Below are positions 10,407-20,558 of a stretch of 60,000 nt of DNA, one piece after another. The stretch covers positions 852,501-912,500 of the forward strand of contig WPIO01000115.1 of assembly GCA_009760855.2 (NCBI GenBank), written 5' to 3'. Each line of letters begins with the position of its first letter. The first letter of the stretch is position 1. The notes below the pieces were generated by a model, which was not told where the DNA came from, did not search any database, and saw only the letters and a list, made by a program, of their open reading frames with translations. The translations under genes were made by a program, and so were the position numbers. The DNA is from Cristatella mucedo (taxonomy: Eukaryota > Bryozoa > Phylactolaemata > Cristatellidae).

Positions 10407-12518
10407 AAGCAAGTTAGGACTAAATCATCTGTTAAAATAACTTTAGATATATCAGCCTGGTTTCTCATTGTCGATTGCCAACTGTGATCACCAGCTAGGG
10501 TTTGTCGTAGTAGCTGCTAATGTTCCCACTTCGGTAGGTAATTGAGGCAATTGATTTATCTAAACCTTACAGTACTTTAAGGGCAGACGCTTTGGCATTT
10601 ATTGACTCAATTGAAACAAAACTATCACCAAATATATTATCGTATCCCAGGTGTAAGGGTATGAGTGCAGTACATTTTTATAAATAATAAACTACTCTAG
10701 TGGAATCGCACGTATTTCCCATTAGCCGAGCTAGAGCTACCATTTTGTTTCGCGATGTCTTCCGATGAGGCATTGTGAAATTGAAGTGAATCACGTGGCT
10801 GCTTTCTGGAATTTATCGAACTAAGTGGCAAGGGGTATTTCGCAAGCTTCATGAAATCTTAGCCTCTGATAGTTTAGCAGTCTATGCATGGATTCAGCAC
10901 AGTATCAAAGTTCAGCTTCATCAAATGTCTGAGGCAAGGTGTGTTTTACAAACATAATCAGTAACCTAGGCATAGCTCAGGTCTCGTTTTGCGAAGAGGT
11001 TGACAAGAAATTTGGTACCAGTATTAGTGTAGATCCATAAAATCTTGCTGCATATCTGGTTTATTACTGATTTAGGGCCTCTGTTAGCTCTATGTGAAGC
11101 AGGTGTTTCGATTGGTCGTAGGTGTCAAAAATTAGTCCGTTGGGTCGAATTACAGACTTATAACTCTTATCAGAGTTTGAAAATAATGTATGATGTATAA
11201 CCTCTGCTTAAACGAATGAAGAACGGGTGAGAGAGCTAAGCAAGCAAGTCTTCGCAGGTTCTATCCCCACAGTTTCTTTAGCTTTCAGTGTCATTCAGCT
11301 TATCAGAATATTAGTGGTGAACCTCTCCGAACGCAGGGGACTCGAAATATCTTCAGTTTCCATAAAAGAAACTGCAACTGTCTTTCTGTGATACGATTAG
11401 CTAAGAACTTAAAGTCCATACGATTCAAGTGTGGTTTAGGAGCATTTCAAGTGAACGGATTATGAAGTGTTTCCTTAGCTATGATTGAACATAATTCATT
11501 TGCGTTTTCGGATTAATTCGTAGCTGTTTGCCACATATATTAAAATAGAAACATGGTAACAAGGTATTGAACATCATTATGAGGTGCATTTTCAGCACAC
11601 GCATGCATTGAAATGCTTAACTATAATAAAAAATAATGAAATAGCGTCCGGTAAGAACTTGGTATCTGTACAGGTTATTTACTTGAATATGCTTCTGGAC
11701 TTAAGCACTTGACCTTGGTCGTAAAAGTAAGCATTTTACCCCTGAGCAAAAGAGGGAAGCTGGCATATGAAGAGTTGCTAGTGTAGCAGTCTGATTAAAC
11801 CAATCGCGACTAGGATTGCTAAATGTGTAGTTTACTGTACTACAAGCTTGAAAACGTCAGCGAAATATTGAAACTTATTAAGGTAAATATTTCGTCCTCT
11901 TTGTGGGCTAACATCATTTCTGAAGCAATATGAATGAGCTTGTGATGGGGCAATTGCTCTTATTGGTATCTTTCTGCATAGATTTGCCAATCTACTAACT
12001 TATCTAAGTCAATTCTATTTAGTCCTCTCTACCAATAAGATCAATTCTTCTGTAATCCTGTATGGCCCACTTTAATCGGTGAGGCTAACAGCTCAGTCTT
12101 ATCTGCCGATATATAAATTAGGCCCTAGAACGAGTGCCCGAACTCTCATCTCGTTCAAATTCCCCGCTTCTGAAGTAAAATTTTTCACTAATACAAGAAC
12201 GCATTTTAAATTTGAACACATAATAATTGTCTAATGCAGCTCTTAAAATTCACGATTTCCAGAAGACGTTGGCTATAACCTAGCATTAAACTTAGCTGAA
12301 ACTGACAGATTGGCTCTTGTAAACCGAGCATTAGTATCATGTCTGTTATCGGCCATTCAAATATCTGCATTCTGAATGAGCAGAACTCTTCATTTCGCTA
12401 TTTTCCAACGGTCGAGTTTTTGCAATACTCAATCTAAAAGCATATGTTTAGCCACATATTAGCATACATTTACATACTGGTTAATATTTACTGTAGATAA
12501 GTGAAAATATAGTCAGCT

Positions 12519-12822
12519 ATGCCACTAGTTATTTTCCTATTCCTTATGGTAAGTGCATTACAACATTACAATAAAGTCTGTTAAAATATTCTTCGGTATA
12601 TTTCATTGCTCCTTATGGAATTCTTGAATACTTTGTATATGGTAAGTCAAACCTTTAGAGAATTCTTAAATGGTTATTTAAGGCCTCTTTTCTCTGCAGG
12701 TCGTGGCTGAAGCGAACCTGGGGCATGAAGGTAATTGGATTATCGAGAACTTTCGTAGGATTATTCGTGCAACAATGCGTTGGAAAACCTTAACAGAACA
12801 TATCGTGCCCACCAATAGCTAA
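12519..12822 (+). pseudogene. Two-exon signal-peptide-like ORF, copy 1 (hypothetical)
   Basis: The plus strand at 12519-12548 reads MPLVIFLFLM and stops at a perfect donor, GTAAGT (12549). After 151 bases a pyrimidine tract and acceptor TTTTCTCTGCAG ends at 12699. The frame then continues VVAEANLGHE... to a TAA at 12820-12822, 50 codons in all. The join gives a hydrophobic core followed by an AEA-type cleavage site and a basic, Trp-containing tail. The paralogous block (17493-17819) has the same two exon lengths, splice sites, start and final stop, but an internal stop. Against this, most differences between the copies fall at first codon positions on this strand. The second exon also reads openly on the minus strand with mostly silent changes, so the strand and coding status are uncertain. 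Confidence 0.28.
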
Positions 12823-13016
12823 CATATACGAATAACCACGTATGACCAAATTTAATTAAACCCGCGATGAAAGCATAATGGTTAAATGCTGGGTTCAAGG
12901 CAATGCAAATATCTCGGTTCTCTCACTTTGATAAGAGCAATAGACTCTCACAAAATGACAAGCAAACGTACCTACTATGTAAATCTTGCTCGTTTCAAGT
13001 ATGAAATTGCCTTCCA

Positions 13017-13480
13017 CGATTCCGTCTACGATGCAGAGACCTGCTGCTGCCACGGATAAAATGTATCGTAAATATGTCATCAGCCTCAGGTTATAACCAG
13101 TATCTTTAGAAAAGGCTGTAGTCAAGCCAATACCCAGGAAAGCAACTCCAGACCAAGAGCGCTTAAGAAACCTCTGTCCAGTCTCCTTTCTAAAATCTCT
13201 ATCAAAGACACAGGAACAATCGTGGCAGATTAGATACTTCAACCCGTGGTAGTAAGTTCTAGCCTATTTTTTCGGAGCAAATATCTCCAAAGAGTCTGCA
13301 TTTTTTTGGAGGTATAACAACCTACTTACTAATGCAGATTTAGGGAGAGTCTCACTGCTTGTTTCGCTCCATTGTTCTGCAGCTTTTGTTACTAGCGATC
13401 ACCTAGTCTTCTTGAGTGGTCTGTAATCAGTCTCGGGCACAGCTGAGACTGCATGTACCAGGTTCACTCATTAAGCCTAA
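13017..13480 (+). mobile_element. LINE-A linker and N-terminal reverse-transcriptase fragment
   Basis: Begins with CTACGATGCAGAGACC, shared with 26268, and continues through the KKA-L---LLRN-CPVS region (about 13135-13180) to the IDHLVFLSGL-like region near 13400. Closely parallel to the fragment at 26268-26735 and ends at nearly the same point (ACCAGGTTC). It cuts into block G1 on its left. Confidence 0.75.
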
Positions 13481-14159
13481 GAATCTCATTGCCTTTCTAG
13501 TATCTGTGGTTCGATTGCAGGGAGAGACACCGACAGGACTGGAGCAAGGCAGAAAGGAAGAGTGCATGAAGTAAGAATTCAAAACAGATAAGTCCACACC
13601 CTTAGCTTACGCGAACCTATTTGCCAGCACCAGACCACTATTTGGTAGCCTCAATGATATTTAGTTACTCTTCCACGGTGCCCAGAGAGCCTCCACGTAC
13701 CAAATATTAGTCAGTATATCAAATGTTTTCTGTCTGTACAGAGTGATGTCAACTGCTGCAAAGACAATAGCTTAGAACCCAACCCAGCTCGATTGCTGAC
13801 GCTCGGTAGTGTGCTAATTCTACTGCTGCTGCTTGTTTGCAGCTAAGCAGTAGCTTGGCAAGTACTGGGTACCTAGCAATAGTGGTTCCGTAATCCTTCT
13901 TAATGTGTCCTCAACATTAATCTGGCTTATCAACGCGATATATCATTCCAATAGGCCATCTTAAATAGCTGCAACACAGACTTCGGTCAAATTTAGCTTG
14001 GGGTTTTCTGCCACCTATAGTTGTTTATTTCCACTGGATGCATCCCATCTACGCTAACCACTGGGCTGCCAGAGAAGCGAGGCCTAGAAATTGATCAAGG
14101 CTAAGAGCTGGTTATCTCTCGTGCAACGGTTCTATTCAATAGAGGCACAGGTCGAACCA
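13481..14159. other. Unassigned spacer
   Basis: About 680 bases between two LINE-A pieces in the same orientation. No match to the reverse-transcriptase middle that would be expected if this were one element, so it may be an insertion or flanking DNA. No coding feature seen. Confidence 0.35.
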
Positions 14160-14990
14160 CATGTTCCTAATAGACATCGGCGACGAATCAGCTCCACAGT
14201 CAAGTCTGCCTACTTTCAGCTACTTACCATTGCTAAAATTCGGGCTTGTTTAGATAAAGATACCGCGTCTAAGTTTGCCCGTGCATTTGTGACAGCCCGT
14301 CTTGACATCTGTAACTCAAAGCTTGCTGGCCTCCCGGCATGGGCCATCATTCAATCACAGCTGGTGAAAAACTCCTCAGGTAGGCTTGTCTGTGGTGAGC
14401 GTCACAGTTGCCACATCACTCCACTTCTCGCCGAGCTGCACTGGCTACCAGTTAAGCAAAGGCTTGACTTCAAGGTTTCGTCATTCACTTTGGGGTCACT
14501 TCATTCTTTGGCTGCAGCCTATCTCTCAGGTCTACTCCCCCACCAGGCCAAGCATCCCACCGCCTGCTTTTTCAAATCCAACAGTTTACCGATACCTCAA
14601 ACCTCAAATCCTGTAGAGACCATGTATTTAGCTGGTATGCTCCAAAAGCCTGTAGCTCACTCCTAACTTGCGTCACCGCATCCACTAACTAGACAAAATG
14701 TAAATGTAAAAAGAACTTAAGAACACACCTATTTCGGAGTGCATTTAGTGGGTCCCTGTGATTCGTCCTTCATGTGTAAATGCATGCTGACGATATGCAC
14801 GTACCACTATATACACTTGCATGCTGACCCTGTGCGTGTCACCCCAAACCGTGTTATTCATGTTGTTAATCAAGTATGATATTACGTACCATTCAAGTGC
14901 CTTTCCCTTCGGAGAAAATGTAAAGTGCCTAGAAAGAGATTGAGATATCTGAAGGTGCTTCATTAAGGGCATTATTTTTATTATTACAAA
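14160..14990 (+). mobile_element. LINE-A, 5'-truncated copy with 3' end
   Basis: A frame from 14091 to 14666 reads through ISSTVKSAYFQLLTIAKIRA, RLVCGERHSCHITPLLAELHW and LHSLAAAYLSGLLPHQAKHP with no stop until just before the usual ORF end. It is one of the better preserved C-terminal regions. The 3' UTR follows with GGTCCCTGTGATTCGTCC (14752), the hairpin remnant (14925-14965) and an ATTATTATTA tail. The catalytic YADD region is missing through truncation, so it could not act alone. Confidence 0.85.
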
Positions 14991-15439
14991 GCAGAAAAAA
15001 AGTAGTTTGCTGTTATGAAAATTTGGTTGCACCGAAATACCTTTGCCTAGCCTAAACCCCTGCTGATGTATAAATATCTAAATAATTCGGACGGAAACAT
15101 TTATCACCATTAGTTTAACCTATTTTAGCATTGTTGCTCCGTCAAGTGTGCTAACTTTGATCACTGGCTGCTGTACCATTCGGTAACAGTTTATGCTTCC
15201 TTTTTATTAGGTAAATGAGGCAAGTGATTCAGTTAACCTTTACTGTACTGTAATCGCACATGTTTTGTATGTATTGATTCCAATAAAGAAGACTTGCCAG
15301 TTAAGATGTTATCGCATCCTCAGTCGAGGATATGAATGCAGCACGTTTTGATAAATGCCTGACTACCCTAATGAGTAATGAGTAGTTGGACAATAAAAAT
15401 GAATCACCCATACTTCCCATAGCCATTTTAGGGCTATCT

Positions 15440-15699
15440 AATGATATGTATCTCCGTCTGTAACTCCACAAAGTCATAAAGACCATGTGGGTGTTGAGCA
15501 GAACAGTTTTCTAGTCCACTCACAGCCTAAGCGGATTTCGGTGCGCAATAGGCAGCCAACAGACTTCGTCTCGTGCAACAATGAGAAAGTGAAAAGCACA
15601 GCAGAGTCAGGAGAGCAGTTGAGGTAGTGAGTAGAATAGAAGTAGCAGCTCAGGACCGCTGAAAAGGATGTGCCATAGTCGGCAGTGGGAGAGTAATTG
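15440..15699 (-). mobile_element. LINE-B 3' tail inserted in block G1 copy 2
   Basis: The complement carries the LINE-B end (GGAGATACAT-like edge at 15440, hairpin region, TGCGCACCGAAATCCGC) up to the CTCAACTGCTCTCC segment. Copy 1 of the block has uninterrupted sequence at the same place (around 10735-10750), so the insertion happened after the duplication or was lost from copy 1. Confidence 0.8.
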
Positions 15700-15724
15700 G
15701 GCAACCATTTCATTTAACAATCTA

Positions 15725-15894
15725 TTCCGTTGAGGCATTGTAAAATTGAAGCGAGTCAAATTGCAGTATCCTGGAATATAGTATGGGTGATTGACAAGCT
15801 GTGTTTCGCAAGCATCAAGAAATGTAAGTCTCTCCCATTTAAGCAGTCCAGTCATTCTTTCGGCACAATATCTCAATTCAGCTTCATCAATCTC
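15725..15894 (-). pseudogene. Open minus-strand segment in G1 copy 2 (candidate exon)
   Basis: Follows an acceptor-like TTGCTTCAG on the minus strand and reads DEAELRYCAE, ERLTFLDACE and NLTRFNFTMPQ without a stop. Copy 1 at 10760-10928 has the same acceptor context and matching patches (DEAEL, YCAE, ACE, FNFTMP) but two stops and one frameshift. Differences by codon position are nearly even (8, 9, 11), which argues for little or no recent selection. No family is recognised. Confidence 0.28.
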
Positions 15895-17492
15895 CTGAAG
15901 CAAGGTATGTATTACTTACGAAATGTGCAAAATTTACATAGCTCAGGTATGCTTTCACGTATAGCTTGACAAAGACTTTGGAACCCGATATAGTGTATAT
16001 CAACAAAAGCTTTCCGGAGATCTCACCTTTTGAGTGCTTTTTTAGATCTATGGGAAGCTGGTGTGTTGTTCGGTTGTTGGGGTAAATAAATAGTAAACTG
16101 GGTCAAAATAAGGACACAAAAATATAGACGCATAACTCTTATCAGTGTTCAAAAATAACCTCTGCTTAAAGTGGTGGATAATGGGGAGATAGCGGAGCAA
16201 GAATGTCTTCTAAGGTTCCATCTGCAAGGTTTCCTTAGCTGTCAGTACCATTCAGCTTATCCGAATTTTAGTAGTGACCTCTACCTATCCGAACACGGGG
16301 AGTGGGAGATATCTTCAGTTTCCTTATAAGAAACTTAAACATTCTTTCTGTAATATGATTTGCTGAGAATTGAAAGCCCACATTATTTAAGTGCTGTTTT
16401 TAAGCGTTTTAATTTTGATTAATAAACTTGAACTTGTGCTTAATTATAATTAAACTTATTCCTTTTAGTTTTCGGATGAGTCCTTAGCTGACTGCCACCA
16501 ATGTTAAACATAGGAATATTATAGTTGAGTTTTTAACATTTTCATGAGGTTCCACATTCAGTACTTTTTTGTATCGAAACGATTAAATATTATAGACAGA
16601 TTATAAGATAGCTTCAGATGAGAACTCGGTGTCCATAAAGGTGATATTTTAGCTATGCTGCATTACATAAGCACTTGACCTTGGCTGTCAAGGGTTAGCG
16701 TTTTACCCCTGAGCCAAGCAGGGAAGCTGGATTATGAACAGTTACCAGGGTAGCTGCTTAGTTAAACCAATCATGACAAGGTCTGCCCATAGAATAACTT
16801 GTGGTAACCAAAGCTCAAATACTGCTGCTAAATCTTTAAACTTTAAGGGCGTGACGTAATCACCAAACAATTGATAGAATAATTGCTCTTGTCGCTTTCT
16901 CCCCGAATGGGTTTGCCAATCTACCAACTTAGCCTAATCATATCTACAGAGTTCCATCTAACAATAAGATCCATACTCATACTCTGCAATCCTTGTATGG
17001 CCTATTTATATTGGTGGGGTTAACCATTGAGTCTTTTCTGCCGATAAGTAAATTAGGCTGTCAAATCAGCGAACCCTTTTTTAATCCGCAAGATTTAAAA
17101 AGATCACAAACACGATTTGAGTGACATACCTCTCATCTTACGTAAATTGCAAGCTTCTTAAGCCCAGTTCTGCACTAATACAATTTTCTTATTTTAGAAT
17201 TCAAACGTGTACAAATCGCTCAATGCATCCTTCAAAAGACACGATTTTCAGCACATATGGGCAATAGAGTAAATTTAAAACATCTGAAACTGAAGAGCGA
17301 TCATGATTATCAAGTCTGCTGTCGACTATTCGAATACCTGCAATCTGAATGAGCAGAACGCTTCATATCGCTTGTTGAGGAACAGTTAAAGTAATACTAT
17401 ACTCGATCCAAAAGCACATTTTTAGCTATATATGAGCATGAATTTATATACTAGTCAATGTTTACTGTAGATCAGTCAGAACGAAGTCAGCG

Positions 17493-17819
17493 ATGGTACT
17501 TGTTGTTGTCATATTCCTTGTGGTAATTGCCTTAAAATATTGCAATCATGTCTTGGTTAAAATAATGTTAGGTACAGTTTAGCACAGATTATAGCTCTTA
17601 AATACTTATCAAATTCCAAGTAAAAGCTTTAAAGAAGGCTTTAAGGGAGCTCTAGGAAGGCTCGCAAGTGGTTCTTTGCTCTTCATTTCTCTTCAGGTCA
17701 TGGCTAAAGCGAATCTGGTATACAAAAGTAATTTGATTATCAAGAACTTTCGTGGATTTATTTAGGCAATTCAGTGCTGGCAAACCTTAACGGAATATGT
17801 CCCTTTTATAACTCGCTAA
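17493..17819 (+). pseudogene. Two-exon signal-peptide-like ORF, copy 2 (hypothetical, broken)
   Basis: Reads MVLVVVIFLV at 17493-17522, then donor GTAATT, a 174-base gap, acceptor ATTTCTCTTCAG ending at 17696, then VMAKANLVYK... with a TAG at 17763-17765 and a final TAA at 17817-17819. Length and reading frame match copy 1 exactly outside the intron. Several Glu in copy 1 are Lys here. The internal stop indicates a pseudogene if it was ever a gene. Confidence 0.25.
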
Positions 17820-18070
17820 TAATAATGAAATGAATCACGTATGGCCAAATATAATTTAGCTCATCAGGAACGAGTAATGGTCGAATGCTGTGTCAGCAGC
17901 TTTGCCAATGTCTCGCTCCTCTCACTTATATAAGTGCAATAGAATCTCACGAAATGCCAAGCAAATGCACCATCTGTGTACATCTTGTTTCTTTCAAGTC
18001 TGCAAACTGCCTTCTGAGTCTGGACCATTTATAGCCAACTTCTCGAGCTTCTTCTACGACCACAAATAAT

Positions 18071-18566
18071 GCAAATACAAACTTGTTATATTTGGTGGAT
18101 GTGGTGGAAACGAAAGTTGATTTTCCACTAAAGAGAAATGCTACAAATCGTGCCATGCAAGCAAGTACAAACTCACTTTTATTTAAAAAATCGATTGAAA
18201 TGAATAGATGAACGCATTTTTTAAATTAGGTATGCTGGTTTGTCTTCTTAGATAATCTTAGTTGATATAATGCATATTAGAAACTGGTGATGTTTTTATT
18301 AATTTAACATTTACAATTGTTCCATAGAGAATTTAATATATGCTATAGTCGCATTCAAACATATTCTGCTTCATCTTCGTATGCTCGTATGTTCATTCGA
18401 AATGTAAAGTTATAAACATCAATACATGCGAATTATAAGTTGGGGGCATCCTGCTCATGATTGGGTGAATACGCTGGGTGTGTAATATACAGGATTTATG
18501 AACAGTTTGAGGATGCCGAATTAATGACCAGAAATTGCCAGATTTACAATATTTGAGTTGTATGAC
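18071..18566. other. No recognisable feature
   Basis: AT-rich DNA downstream of block G1 copy 2. I see no counterpart elsewhere and no convincing frame. Confidence 0.35.
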
Positions 18567-19286
18567 AATATTATTGATAATACATTCATTAAAGTGCCCT
18601 CTAAAAACCAAGTTTTTCAAAGCACTTTGAATTTGCAGCAAATGAAAGCACGATTGAATGATTTGTGGGAGCGTGTTCCATATACAACGACGATAACGTG
18701 GTTAGGGGTGCCGTATGCAGATTCAGCATGCAAGTACTGTTGGTATCACCACGCACAGTGTCAGCATGCATAAGCAAAAAAGAAAAATCCCTGGAACTCA
18801 CTAAGTGCTGTGATGAACTGGTGCGTTTTTGTTACTTTTGTAATGTTGACGAGTCAGGGAGTGTTGTGATGCAAGCCATTTGCGAGTTACAGATTTTGGG
18901 AGCATGCGAACTAAAGACAAGGTCTGTTAAAGATTTGAGATTTATATGAGATTTAGGTAACCAGCAATGGCTCGAAAAGTTAGTGATACAATGCTTAGCC
19001 CCGTGATGCAGTTGATAGAGTGGGTATGCTGGAGCCAAAGAATGAAGAGACCTAAAATTGAGTGACAAAACCTTGAAGTCAGTGCTTGACTAGGATCCCT
19101 AGATGGTCAGCAAGAAGTTGCAAGATGTGGCGATTACAATAATAATATTAAATTTTTGCTGATTTAGCAGCCTCATTTTGTATTGCAATAGAAGAGCCTT
19201 TGTGGCTATCACCACCGCTTGCAGTTGTGATAAAGGATCGCGACCGCAGGATTTGAACCGACGACCTCAGGGCCGAGGTCGTGAAA

Positions 19287-20558
19287 TAATAATAATTCAC
19301 TTGATAAAGCACCCTCAGAGAACTTAATCTCTCTCTAGGCGCTTTACATTTGCTGTAAAGTGAAATGCAATTGAATGGTAAGTAAAATCATGCTTGAAAA
19401 AAACAAACGAAATGAATAAAATGGTTGGGGTGACATGCACAGGGTCAGCATGCAAATGTGGTTAGTGGCAGCATGCACAGTGTCAGCACGCATAAGCACA
19501 TCAAGGACGAATCACAGGGATCCACTAAATGCTGTCCTAAATAGGTGTGTTTTTAAGTTTCTTTTAAATGTAGTCAGGTCATGGGATGTTCTGACGCAGG
19601 TAGGGAGGGAGTTCCAGGCTTTGGGAGCATATGAACTAAATGCACGGTCTCCAAAGGATTTAAGGTTTGTATGAGGTATTTGTAGACTGTTGGATTCCGA
19701 AAAGCGGGTGGTACGATGCTTGGCCTGATGGGGTAGTATATCTGCCAGATAGGCTGGAGCCATAGAATGAAGGGACCTAAAAGTGAGGGACAAAACCTTG
19801 AAGTCAATCCGTTGCTTGACTGGTAGCCAGTGCAGGTCGGCGAGAAGTGGAGTAATGTGGAAACTGCGACGCTCACAACAGACAAGCCTAGCTGCAGAGT
19901 TTTGAAACAGCTGCAATCGCCTGATCGCACGAGCTGGTAGGCCAGTGAGCAGTGAGTTTCAGAAGTCGAGACGAGATGTCACGAATGCATGGACCAACTT
20001 AGATGTGGTATCTTTATCTGAACAGGCCCGAATTTCAGCAATGTTATGAAGCTGAAAATAGGCAGATTTGACTGTGGAGCTGATATGGTCGTCTAGCGAG
20101 AGGTCGCTTTGGAATATGACACCAAGATTTCGAGCTGATTCAACTGGAGATATGCTGGCAGAGCCAATTTTGAGAGTCAGCCTTTCCAAACTCTGGATCA
20201 CACTGGGTTTGCCCATAACTAGTAAGTTAGTTTTATCATCGTTTGGTTTTAGAAAATTTGCTGCTATCCATGCGCGGATGTCATCAATGCTTGCAGCTAG
20301 TGAGTTTAGAGAATTTGAGGTGCTCGAAGGGTGGGAGGGATCAAAGCAAAGGTACAACTGAGTGTCATCTGCATAGAAGTGAAAGCCTATGTTGTGCTTG
20401 GCAATCACATCAGCAAGAGGCAGAGTATAAACCGTGAAAAGAACCGGACGTAGCACTGAGCCCTGAGGTATGCTATATTTCAGAGGTACTTCAGATGATG
20501 TTTTACCATTCACGTCAATACTCAGGAGTCTCCCACTGAGATAGGACCTGGCATAGAA
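19287..20558 (-). mobile_element. LINE-A, youngest copy, inserted in SINE copy 2
   Basis: Complete 3' end (AAT-rich tail at 19287, hairpin 19305-19346, 3' UTR to about 19511), then 1.05 kb of reverse transcriptase with one nonsense codon. It is flanked by GTGAAA at 19281-19286 and 20559-20564, which I read as the target-site duplication. The 5' end is truncated in the reverse transcriptase. The last eight bases before the right duplication (GCATAGAA) also occur in the element itself next to GTGAAAG, hinting at a microhomology or template jump at the 5' junction. Confidence 0.9.
19512..20558 (-). pseudogene. LINE-A reverse transcriptase, C-terminal half, one nonsense codon
   Basis: Synthesises cDNA at a nicked genomic target in the intact element. 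Reading on the minus strand: the motif B region with PQGSVL, catalytic motif C FHFYADDTQLYL at about residue 45, DDKTNLLVMG, RNLGVIFQSDLSLDDHI, then the C-terminal blocks LLADLHWLPVKQRIDF and WNSLPTCVRT, ending at TAG near 19512. A TGA at 19959-19961 replaces the Cys codon of the conserved FCNSLL and splits the frame. The frame is otherwise continuous over about 345 codons. The N-terminal fingers, motif A and the endonuclease are absent because of 5' truncation, so the product could not be active. Confidence 0.88.

Larger units (their letters stand above)
9510..13016 (-). other. Duplicated block G1, copy 1 (possible decayed multi-exon gene)
   Basis: This block aligns over most of its length with 15006-18070 (from about 10280 onward) and with 35480-36650 (about 9510-10560), at roughly 65-75% identity by eye. 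Patches align without gaps and read openly on the minus strand. They include 12895-13000 (FACHFVRVYC vs FAWHFVRFYC), 12692-12765 (RFSHDL in both), 11320-11440 (NRITER vs NHITER), and 10760-10928 (FDEAEL vs IDEAEL) preceded by an acceptor-like CTTGCCTCAG/CTTGCTTCAG. Copy 1 has stops and a frameshift inside several of these. Substitutions show only slight third-position excess, so coding origin is a hypothesis. An old non-coding repeat would also fit. The right edge is cut by LINE-A at 13017. Confidence 0.45.
15006..18070 (-). other. Duplicated block G1, copy 2 (possible decayed multi-exon gene)
   Basis: Direct-orientation paralogue of 10280-13016, split by a LINE-B tail at 15440-15699. It is the more open copy on the minus strand. 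One ATG-to-stop segment at 17864-18028 has 54 codons (contains AFAWHFVRFY). A segment starting after an acceptor-like CTTGCTTCAG at 15895-15904 runs open to the LINE-B junction (DEAELRYCAERM..., FNFTMPQR). A segment at 16742-16927 ends at a donor-like GTAACT. I do not recognise any domain. Cysteines and aromatic residues are often shared with copy 1, but substitution pattern by codon position is only weakly biased. Confidence 0.45.

Noticed and set aside
10286-10487. Open frames of Tyr-Ile repeats on both strands
   Set aside because: They are direct translations of the TA microsatellite and have no meaning as proteins.
9510-13016. Firm annotation of G1 as a protein-coding gene
   Set aside because: When substitutions are counted by codon position the bias is weak, both strands give similar amino-acid matches in several patches, and copy 1 has stops. 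The evidence does not reach the level of a gene call.
12895-13242. 115-codon minus-strand ORF as one gene
   Set aside because: Its first half is antisense to a LINE-A fragment. Only the last third lies in block G1, where it is discussed as a candidate exon.
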